Of a stretch of 5,459 nt of DNA, positions 1 through 5,459 are shown one piece after another. Source of the stretch: Verrucomicrobiia bacterium (GTDB lineage Bacteria > Verrucomicrobiota > Verrucomicrobiia > Opitutales > Opitutaceae); the NCBI GenBank assembly GCA_030424825.1, contig JAUHWE010000361.1:1-5459 (forward strand). The letters are read 5' to 3'. How positions within the stretch are numbered: the stretch's first letter is position 1; each line of letters starts with the position of its first letter. The notes under the pieces are model-generated. The model had not been told where the DNA came from, did not search any database, and was given only the letters and a program-made list of their open reading frames with translations. The translations under genes were made by a program, and so were the position numbers.

Positions 1-1061
1 TTTTCCACAATAACCTGCTCGCCGTCCGAAAGTCCGTCGAGAACCTCAACCATGGTGATACTCGTGTAGCCGGGTTGTATCGTTCTTCGTGATACGACTC
101 CATCTTCAACGACGAGCACGTCGTTGCGTACGACTGCTTGTCGAGGAATCTGGAGCGCATTGTCGCGTTCATCGAGAGTGATGGTGGCGTCGCCTGTGAG
201 GCCTGGGTCCAGCCGTTCTCTCTCAATGTCGACGTCTAGGTGAATTGTGAAGCGCTGCGTTGTTGGATCGGCCACGGGGATGATTTTCTTAATCTTCGCG
301 TCGAAGCGTTCATGTTCGATACCCAGAAAAGCGACTCGAGCGGGCATTCCGACTTTCAAGCCGACGAAGTGCTCCTCGCTCACTTTCACTTCTACGATGC
401 GGGTTTGGGAAACGACCTTGGCAACGTTAAACCCTCCGGATATTAAGTCCCCTTCGTGGGCGAGAACTTCCGTCACGATTCCGTCGATCGGGGAGATAAT
501 GGTCATTTTCTCTTTTTGTCGTTTCAGGCGCTTGATCGCGTTTTCCAGATTTTGGAGCGTCTCTTCGTTCTTTAGTTTTTCCCGTGCGATATCATCTTCC
601 GCCTTTTCCACGGCTCGTTGGTATTTCCTGAGATCCATTTCGCGGACCCCTCCGTTTTTGAAGCGGAATTCCACATCTTCAAGAGCGTCCTTGTGCGTTT
701 CGAGGGAAAGTTGTAAGGGAGATTGGATATCTAGATTCCGTTTCTCCCGGCTGAGTTCGTTCTCCGCCTTTTCTATCTCGAGATCGATGTCTCCCGTGTC
801 GAGCACGATCAAAACCTCATTGGCCGCGACGATTCCTCCTTTTTCAAGGTTGGACTGGATGACTCGACCACCATGCTCGCCCTTGATGTACATCTCCTTT
901 TCTGCGAGAACATTTACGGTGCCCGGTACGGCGTTTACGGCCACACCTCTTTCTGTATCGGATACGATGGCAGTGGGAACAGATCGAGAAAAAATAAAGT
1001 ATCCAGCTACCAGAAGGGCTGCAATGGGGATGAGGATTTTGAATACAGTGCTGATTTTCAT
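1..1061 (-). CDS. HlyD/RND-type periplasmic adaptor (membrane fusion protein), C-terminus cut by window edge
   Basis: The first 353 residues are present; the 3' end lies outside the window. Such adaptors bridge an inner-membrane pump and a TolC-type channel across the periplasm. The protein opens MKISTVFKIL with one hydrophobic segment at about residues 7-25, which fits an inner-membrane anchor with the rest in the periplasm. A first lipoyl half-motif lies near 58-90 (IKGEHGGRVIQSNLEKGG), a charged helical hairpin rich in Glu, Lys and Arg at about 92-186, and the second lipoyl half at about 187-217 (ISPIDGIVTEVLAHEGD). A beta-barrel region follows at about 222-296 and the start of a membrane-proximal domain runs to the edge. 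The ATG lies 22 bases after the stop of the channel gene, with only a weak GGA about 9 bases upstream, so the two are probably co-transcribed. The substrate cannot be told. The pump (ABC/MacB-like or RND) is not in view. The family call is firm. Confidence 0.93.
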   Translation of the reverse strand, partial: MKISTVFKILIPIAALLVAGYFIFSRSVPTAIVSDTERGVAVNAVPGTVNVLAEKEMYIKGEHGGRVIQSNLEKGGIVAANEVLIVLDTGDIDLEIEKAENELSREKRNLDIQSPLQLSLETHKDALEDVEFRFKNGGVREMDLRKYQRAVEKAEDDIAREKLKNEETLQNLENAIKRLKRQKEKMTIISPIDGIVTEVLAHEGDLISGGFNVAKVVSQTRIVEVKVSEEHFVGLKVGMPARVAFLGIEHERFDAKIKKIIPVADPTTQRFTIHLDVDIERERLDPGLTGDATITLDERDNALQIPRQAVVRNDVLVVEDGVVSRRTIQPGYTSITMVEVLDGLSDGEQVIVE

Positions 1062-1083
1062 TTCGAGTTATCCAAATCGTACG

Positions 1084-2466
1084 TTATTGATTGCGCTGGT
1101 CGATGAACTTCTGGGCGAATGGGTCGAATCCGAGCAAGGAAGATAGGCTCGCGAGAGCATTGTAGTATTCGGATCGAGACTTGTTGGTGCGAACCTCTTG
1201 CGTCGCATAGGAGATCTCGACCTTTTCCAGATCATCCGGTGAAGACCGACCGCTTTCAAAGTCCTTCTTCGTGTCCCTCAGGTAGTTGGATGCCTGGGTC
1301 AGTGCTTTTTCATCGCGTTCCAGAATCCGTGCGTTCAAGTCCAATAGCTTTTTAGCGCGTTGCAGGTTGAATTCATAGGTTGACTTTGCCGATTCGAATT
1401 GGCGCTTCACCTGTTCAATTCGAGCAATGGCAGAGACCTTGCTTCCTTTAGTGGCTTTACCATCGAAAATGCTCCAACTAACGGAGATGCCCGCATAGAC
1501 GATCTCTTCTGCTCTTCGTCTGCCAATCTCATCGAGCTCGTACTGGGTTAAGCCAATAGACAAACCGATTTTGGGTTTTAATCGCTGATTAGAAATGTGG
1601 AGGTCCTTTTCCGAAATCTCCAAGGATTTGGATTGAGTTTGTATGGCAGAGCTTTGGTTCACCCCTTCGTCAAAAAATTGTTCAAGAGAAGCGATCTCCT
1701 CAGCACTTAGAAGCGCCTGCTGGGGAATCCCGGAATGTAATCCGCTCGCGATCTCAGCCGAAGGAACTCCGGAGAGCCTTGCCAGTACGTCGATCTGATC
1801 CTCAAGTGCATTGTCCTTTTTCAATTGGTCGATCTCAATTGAGTTGAGGGCGACCTCGAGATTGTAGACTTGAATCGTTGAAGCCGTTCCTGCCTTGAGC
1901 CGTTCTTGCTCCAGCTTCAATCGTGCCGCAGCGCGTTCGAAGTTTTTAGAGGCCAGTTCTGCCTCCTTTTTTGCCACGAGTATGTCGAGGTACTTTTTTC
2001 TAATGTCCAATGCGAGCGACCGATAGGTTTCAAAAGTCTTCAGTTCCTCCACTTCAAGATTCAGGTCCCCTTTAGCCCGATTCGCTTCGAGAGCCCCCCA
2101 GTGAAACAGCGATTTCGACAAGGTAAGCGAATAGAGCAGCCGATCCCCGATTCGAGACTCGTCCTCCTCAAAGTCTTGCTCTTTCCGGTAGGTGACGTTG
2201 GCCCGTAAATTGGGATTTTGGGCAGATTTGGAAACGAGTCTCCGCCCTTCGTAATCCTGCTCAGTCAAGTCGCGTAGTTGAATGCTCTCAGCCTCCGTCA
2301 TAGCGGCGTCGAGAATTTCTCTGAGCCCGCTGATAGAGTTCTCTGGCAAGTGCTCGTCTAGCCTAACCTCATTTGCAAGCGTTCCAGTGATTGTCGATAG
2401 GATAGCCGTGGCGGCGATCAAGACAGGGCGCGATCTAGTCAATTTCAATGAAATCCTCTCCAGCAT
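1084..2466 (-). CDS. TolC-family outer membrane efflux channel
   Basis: This 460-residue protein is close to the usual size of TolC-family channels, which trimerise into an outer-membrane barrel with a long periplasmic alpha-helical tunnel. The N-terminus has basic residues followed by a hydrophobic stretch (PVLIAATAILSTITGTLA), a Sec signal peptide probably cleaved after A31, which supports the ATG start. Two repeats follow, as expected for the family. The first has a strand near 88-118, then long helices at about 125-230 with the family-like phrase RLKAGTASTIQVYNLEVALN (190-209). The second has RLKPKIGLSIGL (295-306), VSWSIFDGKA (329-338) and the matching helical turn FESGRSSPDDLEKVEISYATQ (403-423). 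No strong Shine-Dalgarno is visible; the nearest purine patch is a GGA about 13 bases upstream. It is the first gene of a channel-then-adaptor operon. What it exports cannot be deduced. Confidence 0.94.
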   Translation of the reverse strand: MLERISLKLTRSRPVLIAATAILSTITGTLANEVRLDEHLPENSISGLREILDAAMTEAESIQLRDLTEQDYEGRRLVSKSAQNPNLRANVTYRKEQDFEEDESRIGDRLLYSLTLSKSLFHWGALEANRAKGDLNLEVEELKTFETYRSLALDIRKKYLDILVAKKEAELASKNFERAAARLKLEQERLKAGTASTIQVYNLEVALNSIEIDQLKKDNALEDQIDVLARLSGVPSAEIASGLHSGIPQQALLSAEEIASLEQFFDEGVNQSSAIQTQSKSLEISEKDLHISNQRLKPKIGLSIGLTQYELDEIGRRRAEEIVYAGISVSWSIFDGKATKGSKVSAIARIEQVKRQFESAKSTYEFNLQRAKKLLDLNARILERDEKALTQASNYLRDTKKDFESGRSSPDDLEKVEISYATQEVRTNKSRSEYYNALASLSSLLGFDPFAQKFIDQRNQ

Positions 2467-2686
2467 ACGTTGCGATTAATCCATCGAGAGAATGTGCGGG
2501 AACGATGATTGCGAGTGGAAAATAGGTATTTCTGTGAAATAGCCATCCAATCGTTGAAATGCGATTGGGTAGGGAGTTCCCTCTAATCCTCTAATTGCGC
2601 GTAAACCTCGGGTTAAAGATACCGTCGGCTCCTGTGCTGAGAATTGGATTTACAAAAGAAGTCACGACATCGTAGTCTAAGGATTC
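2467..2686. other. Divergent intergenic region between the channel operon and the DAHP synthase leader
   Basis: These 220 bases must hold the start of transcription for the minus-strand channel/adaptor operon and for the plus-strand leader. I see no convincing sigma-70 pair on either strand. On the minus strand TTGGAT followed 16 bases later by TACCTATT is a weak candidate; on the plus strand TTGGAT at 2644-2649 has no good -10 partner. A 22-bp dyad is listed separately. No coding sequence is supported here. Confidence 0.5.
2547..2568. promoter_or_regulatory. 22-bp dyad, possible operator for the channel/adaptor operon
   Basis: CCAATCG at 2547-2553 and its exact reverse complement CGATTGG at 2562-2568 are separated by 8 bases. 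The centre lies about 90 bases upstream of the channel start codon, and the left arm overlaps the weak minus-strand -35-like TTGGAT. Length and position would suit a dimeric repressor of the kind that often controls efflux genes, but no regulator gene is in the window and a 7-base arm can occur by chance. Confidence 0.3.
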
Positions 2687-2758
2687 ATGCGACTGCGTAC
2701 TGCTCACAGCCCTGCCTTTTGGTTTCATTACTTCTGGAACGCTCCAGAGGCTGGCTGA
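2687..2758 (+). CDS. Aromatic-rich leader peptide of the DAHP synthase gene (attenuator peptide)
   Basis: A 23-codon ORF starts ATG at 2687 and ends TGA at 2756-2758. Residues 11-17 are FWFHYFW (codons at 2717-2737): three Phe, two Trp and one Tyr in seven residues, in an otherwise unremarkable peptide. An AAGGA at 2679-2683 precedes the ATG with a short 3-base spacer, and an in-frame TAA at 2678-2680 blocks any upstream extension. The peptide is unlikely to have a function as a protein. By analogy with the trp, phe and his leaders of enteric bacteria, ribosome stalling on these codons would report the charging of Phe-, Trp- and Tyr-tRNA. The last aromatic codons lie inside the first arm of a hairpin, and a terminator follows 32 bases after the stop codon. 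The next gene makes the first enzyme of aromatic amino acid synthesis, which matches the sensed residues. Confidence 0.85.
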   Translation: MRLRTAHSPAFWFHYFWNAPEAG

Positions 2759-2826
2759 TCGTACGTAATCAAAATACTGCCAATTTAGCTAAAAGCCCTG
2801 GATCCTCTAAAGAGTCCAGGGCTTTT
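2731..2826 (+). promoter_or_regulatory. Transcription attenuator (segments 1-4) controlling DAHP synthase
   Basis: Four segments can be paired by eye. Segment 1 (2731-2738, CTTCTGGA) pairs with 2743-2750 (TCCAGAGG) over 8 bp with one G-U and an ACGC loop, and it contains the last Phe and Trp codons of the leader peptide. Segment 2 (2743-2752, TCCAG-A-GGCT) can instead pair with segment 3 (2794-2802, AGCCCTGGA) over 9 bp with one bulged A; this is the antiterminator. Segment 3 otherwise pairs with segment 4 (2815-2826) as the terminator. Ribosome stalling in the aromatic codons covers segment 1, frees segment 2 and blocks the terminator. A ribosome reaching the stop codon at 2756 covers segment 2, so the terminator forms. 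The pairings are seen directly; the mechanism is inferred from classical attenuators. Confidence 0.83.
2791..2826 (+). terminator. Intrinsic terminator hairpin of the attenuator (3:4 stem)
   Basis: AAAAGCCCTGGA (2791-2802) and TCCAGGGCTTTT (2815-2826) form a perfect 12-bp stem with an inner CTC/GAG extension and a small TAAA loop. The GC-rich core is followed by TTTT on the plus strand. The flanking A and T runs make it symmetric, so it could also work on the minus strand. The U tract is short, which suits a conditional terminator. It ends 35 bases before the DAHP synthase ATG. Confidence 0.85.
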
Positions 2827-2861
2827 GCGTCTCTGCACAGATTATCATTAAACCAATTATT

Positions 2862-3923
2862 ATGAAAGCCCTAGCCACTTCAGAAATAGAAGCAGAATCG
2901 AATTTCATTCCCATTCCCATTCCCTCTCCGTTGGAGTTGAAGTCTGAGATTCCCTGCTCTTCGGTCGTCTCGGCCCAGGTCTCCGCTTCAAGAAAGGAGA
3001 TTCAAAGCATTTTACTGGGGAACGACCCTCATCGCCTTCTGGTTGTTTGTGGGCCCTGTTCGATTCACGATTCCCGTGCGGCGATCGAATACGCGCAGCG
3101 CCTCGCGCAGTTAGCTAGGGAACTCGAGGATCACCTGTTGCTGGTCATGCGAACCTATTTTGAGAAGCCTCGCAGCGTGGTCGGCTGGAAAGGGCTTCTC
3201 TACGATTCCGAACTCGGAGGGGCCCCGGCTACGAGCGGTGGACTGCAAATCGCCCGCCGTATTCTATTAAGCATCGCTGAACATGGACTTCCCTGTGCAA
3301 CTGAGTTTCTAAATCCGATACTCGCTCCATATCAGGAGGATCTTCTGGCCTACGGATCCATTGGTGCGAGGACAGTGGAGAGCCAGATTCATCGGGAACT
3401 TGCCGCAGGGCTCAAGATGCCGATCGGAATGAAGAACAATCTAGCGGGGGAATCCGCGAGTTCAATCAATGCGGTCAAAGCTGCCAATCGGCCTCATAGC
3501 CTGTTCTCAAACGACGAATACGGAAGACCTTCTATCTCTCAGGTTTCGGGGAATCCTTACGCTCACATTTTTCTGAGGGGAGGGAAAAATGGTCCGAACC
3601 TAGATACGCAATCGATTCGGGCGGCATTCACGGGGCTGGCGAGCGGCGCCTTGCGACGCCCGATTATGGTGGATTGCTCGCACGCGAATTCCGGAAAGGA
3701 TTATCGGCAGCAGGGGAGCAATGCCCGCAAGGTCGCCGACCAGTTTCTAGGGATGAATCCAGAGATTGCCGGGTTCATGCTCGAAAGTAATTTGGAAGAG
3801 GGAAGCCAAAGCTTTGAGGCAGGCGAAGGGCATGTGTTTGGCCAGTCAATCACGGATGGATGTATTGGCTGGGACGAAACGGAATCGGTCCTCAGGGAAA
3901 TCGCGGCTCAGGTGAAAACGTGA
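2862..3923 (+). CDS. aroG: 3-deoxy-7-phosphoheptulonate (DAHP) synthase, class I AroG/AroF/AroH type
   Basis: This cytoplasmic enzyme condenses phosphoenolpyruvate with erythrose 4-phosphate, the first step of the shikimate pathway. Its 353 residues match the roughly 350 of E. coli AroG and support the ATG chosen. Metal ligands are all present: C66 in GPCSIHD, H274 in DCSHANS, E308 in MLESNLEEG and D332 in SITDGCIGW. Substrate-binding residues are also kept: R97 and K102 in MRTYFEKPR, R170 in GARTVESQ, K191 and R239 in LRGGK. Catalysis therefore looks intact. Some usually conserved segments differ: GFKNGTDG reads GMKNNLAG, and the loop before GLQIAR lacks the usual SFxIN. Positions that control Phe inhibition in AroG are replaced (N151, A155, K185). 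The N-terminus has a short IPIPIPSP stretch from a CCCATT repeat. No Shine-Dalgarno is visible upstream. Expression is probably governed by the attenuator just before it. The paralogue letter (G, F or H) is nominal. Confidence 0.96.
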   Translation: MKALATSEIEAESNFIPIPIPSPLELKSEIPCSSVVSAQVSASRKEIQSILLGNDPHRLLVVCGPCSIHDSRAAIEYAQRLAQLARELEDHLLLVMRTYFEKPRSVVGWKGLLYDSELGGAPATSGGLQIARRILLSIAEHGLPCATEFLNPILAPYQEDLLAYGSIGARTVESQIHRELAAGLKMPIGMKNNLAGESASSINAVKAANRPHSLFSNDEYGRPSISQVSGNPYAHIFLRGGKNGPNLDTQSIRAAFTGLASGALRRPIMVDCSHANSGKDYRQQGSNARKVADQFLGMNPEIAGFMLESNLEEGSQSFEAGEGHVFGQSITDGCIGWDETESVLREIAAQVKT

Positions 3924-3990
3924 TCGGTGTAAAAAAATAAGTTGCCTTCCCCATGATTACGCATCTTTTTGGGCCCTTCCATTTTCGTGA

Positions 3991-4072
3991 GCCTAGGTGG
4001 TGGAATTGGTAGACACGCCAGATTTAGGATCTGGTATCGCGAGGTGTGGGGGTTCGAGTCCCCCCCTGGGCA
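3991..4072 (+). tRNA. tRNA-Leu, anticodon UAG
   Basis: A complete class II cloverleaf is visible. The acceptor stem is GCCTAGG (3991-3997) with CCTGGGC (4065-4071), one G-U pair, and A4072 as discriminator. The D stem is GTG/CAC with GG at 4008-4009. The anticodon stem CCAGA/TCTGG flanks loop TTTAGGA with TAG at 4025-4027, reading CUA and probably other CUN codons. A 13-base variable arm (4035-4047) has an ATC/GGT stem, typical of leucine tRNAs. The T arm is GGGGG/CCCCC with loop TTCGAGT. CCA is not encoded: the discriminator is followed by CGA, so the end must be added enzymatically. Confidence 0.97.
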
Positions 4073-4117
4073 CGAAAAAAGAAAAGACCGCGCTAGCGGT
4101 CTTTTTTTGTGCCCAGG
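4065..4117. repeat. Inverted repeat: tRNA-Leu 3' end mirrored beyond the terminator
   Basis: CCTGGGCAC (4065-4073), the 3' acceptor strand of the tRNA plus discriminator and next base, has an exact reverse complement GTGCCCAGG at 4109-4117 immediately after the terminator T run. The two arms enclose the terminator hairpin, so a read-through transcript could form one long stem. Further out, a seven-C run at 4060-4066 faces a seven-G run at 4128-4134, and GTTCGAA at 4121-4127 resembles T-loop sequence. Confidence 0.75.
4082..4108 (+). terminator. Intrinsic terminator after tRNA-Leu
   Basis: AAAAGACCGC (4082-4091) pairs perfectly with GCGGTCTTTT (4096-4105) around a GCTA loop, and the T run continues to 4108, giving seven Ts. 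It begins 9 bases after the tRNA. It should end the tRNA transcript and any read-through from the DAHP synthase gene, since no terminator is visible in the 67 bases between that gene and the tRNA. Confidence 0.92.
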
Positions 4118-4347
4118 GAAGTTCGAAGGGGGGGATTAAAGGAATGATGGAACCGCTACGTGCCGGAGCATTCCTTCAACTACCGGTTTCCAACTGCATT
4201 CCTGTCCGTAGAATCACGGCCTTCGAACCCATCCTCAAGATGCCCCGCAACTACTTGTCGTTCCCTCGAGCGAAGGTGCGGGATCGTTAAACGATTCGAT
4301 TTTTTCCTTTATCTAATCTACCAGAGGAGAGAACGTCTTTCCGTATT

Positions 4348-5457
4348 ATGACTTTGAAAACGCGTACTTCTGAAACTCTTCTACTCGGTCCTGGGCCGTG
4401 CAACATTTCCGAGGGTGTTCGCGAAGCGATTTCCCGGCCTTTACTGGGGCACTTAGATCCCGGATTTATAAAGATCATGGAGTCGACGAAGGCTCAGCTG
4501 CGGCAAGTATTTAATACGCAGAACAAAGTCACCTTTCCGATTTCAGCTACGGGTAGCGCGGGGATGGAGTTCCTCCTGGTGAATTTTCTCGAGGCGGGTG
4601 ACAAAATCGTGGTGGGCGTCAACGGGGTTTTCGGCGGTAGAGTGGCCGCCTTATCAGAAAAACTGGGCGCGGAGGTAATCCGCGTTGAGCAGGAGTGGGG
4701 AAGGGCGGTCGACAACGAAGTGTTTGCGGACGCTGTGAAAAAACACTCTCCGAAAATTGCGGCTATAGTGAATGGGGAAACTTCGACTGGCGTTTATCAA
4801 CCGATGGAAGGAATCGGGACGGCTTGTCGCGAAGCCGGGTCATTGCTTTTTGTCGATTGCGTCACTTCTTTAGCAGGTATGCCGGTAAGCGTCGACGACT
4901 GGGGAGCTGATCTCGTCTTTTCCGGCACGCAAAAATGCATTGGCGTGCCTCCGGGACTGGCGCCCGTAACCGTTTCCGAACGGGCCCTGGAGGTTTACCG
5001 AAATCGCTCAAAACCCACTCCGAGTTTCTATTTCGATCTGGATGCGATTTTGGCCTATGTCGATGGCGAGGGAGGTCGAAGCTACCATCACACCGCCCCG
5101 ATTAGCATGGTATTCGCTCTGGAGGCGGGCTTGAAGGAGATTCTTGCGGAAGGACTCGAGGCCCGTTGGAAACGGCATGCGGATGCCGCCGCTTATTTAA
5201 GGTCGGAATTGGCTGCGTTCGGATTCGAACCGGTCGTACCTGAAGGGGAACGCCTAAATCCGCTGACGACTCTTTACCTTCCTAGCGGTCTGGATGATGC
5301 CGCTGCTCGAGGAAAACTTCTCAACGATCACCAAATCGAGGTTGGAGCCGGACTGGGTCCCCTCGCAGGGAAGATCTGGCGTATCGGTTTGATGGCAGGC
5401 AATGCTCGGGAAAGCTCGGTTGATCGGCTTGTCGAAGTGCTGAAGACGGTTTTGTAG
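4348..5457 (+). CDS. Class V PLP-dependent aminotransferase, alanine/serine-glyoxylate (serine-pyruvate) aminotransferase family
   Basis: The complete 369-residue protein has the usual length for this family, which moves an amino group from alanine or serine to glyoxylate or pyruvate using pyridoxal phosphate in the cytoplasm. The start LLLGPGPCNISEGV and RPLLGHLDPGF (30-40) is typical. Cofactor motifs follow: SATGSAGMEF (66-75), D170 in FVDCVTSLAG, and the Schiff-base lysine K196 in FSGTQKCIGVPPGLAP. Then come HHTAPISM (247-254) and KIWRIGLMAG, with R345 expected to bind the substrate carboxylate as R360 does in human AGT. The ATG at 4348 has no well-placed Shine-Dalgarno: GAGGAGAG lies about 17 bases upstream, and no in-frame ATG, GTG or TTG lies between. 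The 239 bases between the tRNA terminator and this gene hold no other gene. The exact donor (alanine, serine or another) cannot be read from sequence. It ends two bases before the window edge. Confidence 0.94.
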   Translation: MTLKTRTSETLLLGPGPCNISEGVREAISRPLLGHLDPGFIKIMESTKAQLRQVFNTQNKVTFPISATGSAGMEFLLVNFLEAGDKIVVGVNGVFGGRVAALSEKLGAEVIRVEQEWGRAVDNEVFADAVKKHSPKIAAIVNGETSTGVYQPMEGIGTACREAGSLLFVDCVTSLAGMPVSVDDWGADLVFSGTQKCIGVPPGLAPVTVSERALEVYRNRSKPTPSFYFDLDAILAYVDGEGGRSYHHTAPISMVFALEAGLKEILAEGLEARWKRHADAAAYLRSELAAFGFEPVVPEGERLNPLTTLYLPSGLDDAAARGKLLNDHQIEVGAGLGPLAGKIWRIGLMAGNARESSVDRLVEVLKTVL

Positions 5458-5459
5458 GC

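Noticed and set aside
247..1146. Long 299-codon plus-strand ORF opposite the adaptor gene
   Set aside because: It is antisense to a clear HlyD-family protein, is rich in Ser, Arg and Phe with no recognisable domain, and reflects the codon pattern of the real gene.
2644..2865. 73-codon TTG-started ORF whose stop overlaps the DAHP synthase ATG
   Set aside because: It reads through the attenuator terminator in another frame than the leader peptide, has no Shine-Dalgarno and looks non-protein-like. The stop/start overlap is probably chance.
2909..2927. CCCATT-type short tandem repeat near the start of the DAHP synthase gene
   Set aside because: Only about three units, in frame and encoding IPIPIP in the variable N-terminus. 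There is no sign of phase variation or a stop in other forms.
3942..3985. Possible promoter for tRNA-Leu (TTGCCT or TTACGC with CATTTT)
   Set aside because: The matches are poor and the spacing puts the start inside the tRNA or is far too long.
3997..4290. 97-codon ORF starting MVELVDTPDLGSG
   Set aside because: It begins inside tRNA-Leu and runs through the terminator. This start is the well-known spurious translation of leucine tRNA genes.
4282..4306. ATCGT-TAA-ACGAT hairpin followed shortly by a T run, possible terminator or operator before the aminotransferase
   Set aside because: The stem is only 5-6 bp and AT-rich, and several bases separate it from the T run, so it is too weak to call.
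1..5459. Search for CRISPR arrays, insertion sequences and transposase genes
   Set aside because: No regularly spaced repeats, terminal inverted repeats or transposase-like coding sequence were seen.

Overview
The window comes from a Gram-negative bacterium: it encodes an outer-membrane TolC-type channel and an inner-membrane-anchored HlyD-type adaptor. Base composition is balanced, Shine-Dalgarno signals are weak or absent before several genes, and the DAHP synthase is a divergent AroG-type enzyme. This would fit a non-proteobacterial Gram-negative such as a verrucomicrobial lineage, but that placement is a guess and cannot be settled from this sequence.

Layout. On the minus strand, a TolC-family outer-membrane channel (2466 to 1084) is followed after 22 bases by a HlyD-family adaptor (1061 to beyond base 1). 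Together they form the front of an efflux or type I export operon whose inner-membrane pump is probably just outside the window. A divergent intergenic region (2467-2861) separates this operon from the plus-strand genes. It holds a 22-bp dyad on the channel-gene side and, on the other side, a regulatory leader for the DAHP synthase gene (2862-3923). Then follow tRNA-Leu(UAG) at 3991-4072, a strong intrinsic terminator at 4082-4108, and a complete class V aminotransferase of the alanine/serine-glyoxylate type (4348-5457).

The most notable element is the DAHP synthase leader. A 23-codon ORF (2687-2758) carries the run FWFHYFW, so Phe, Trp and Tyr codons are packed together. It is followed by three segments that can form mutually exclusive hairpins: a 1:2 hairpin overlapping the last aromatic codons, a 2:3 antiterminator, and a 3:4 intrinsic terminator 35 bases before the DAHP synthase start. 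This is the architecture of a translation-dependent transcription attenuator. Its logic is that expression of the first enzyme of the shikimate pathway rises when any charged aromatic tRNA is scarce. In line with control at this level, the enzyme has lost several residues that in E. coli AroG form or affect the Phe feedback site.

The remaining genes look ordinary. A smaller curiosity is an inverted copy of the tRNA-Leu 3' acceptor sequence lying just beyond the terminator.
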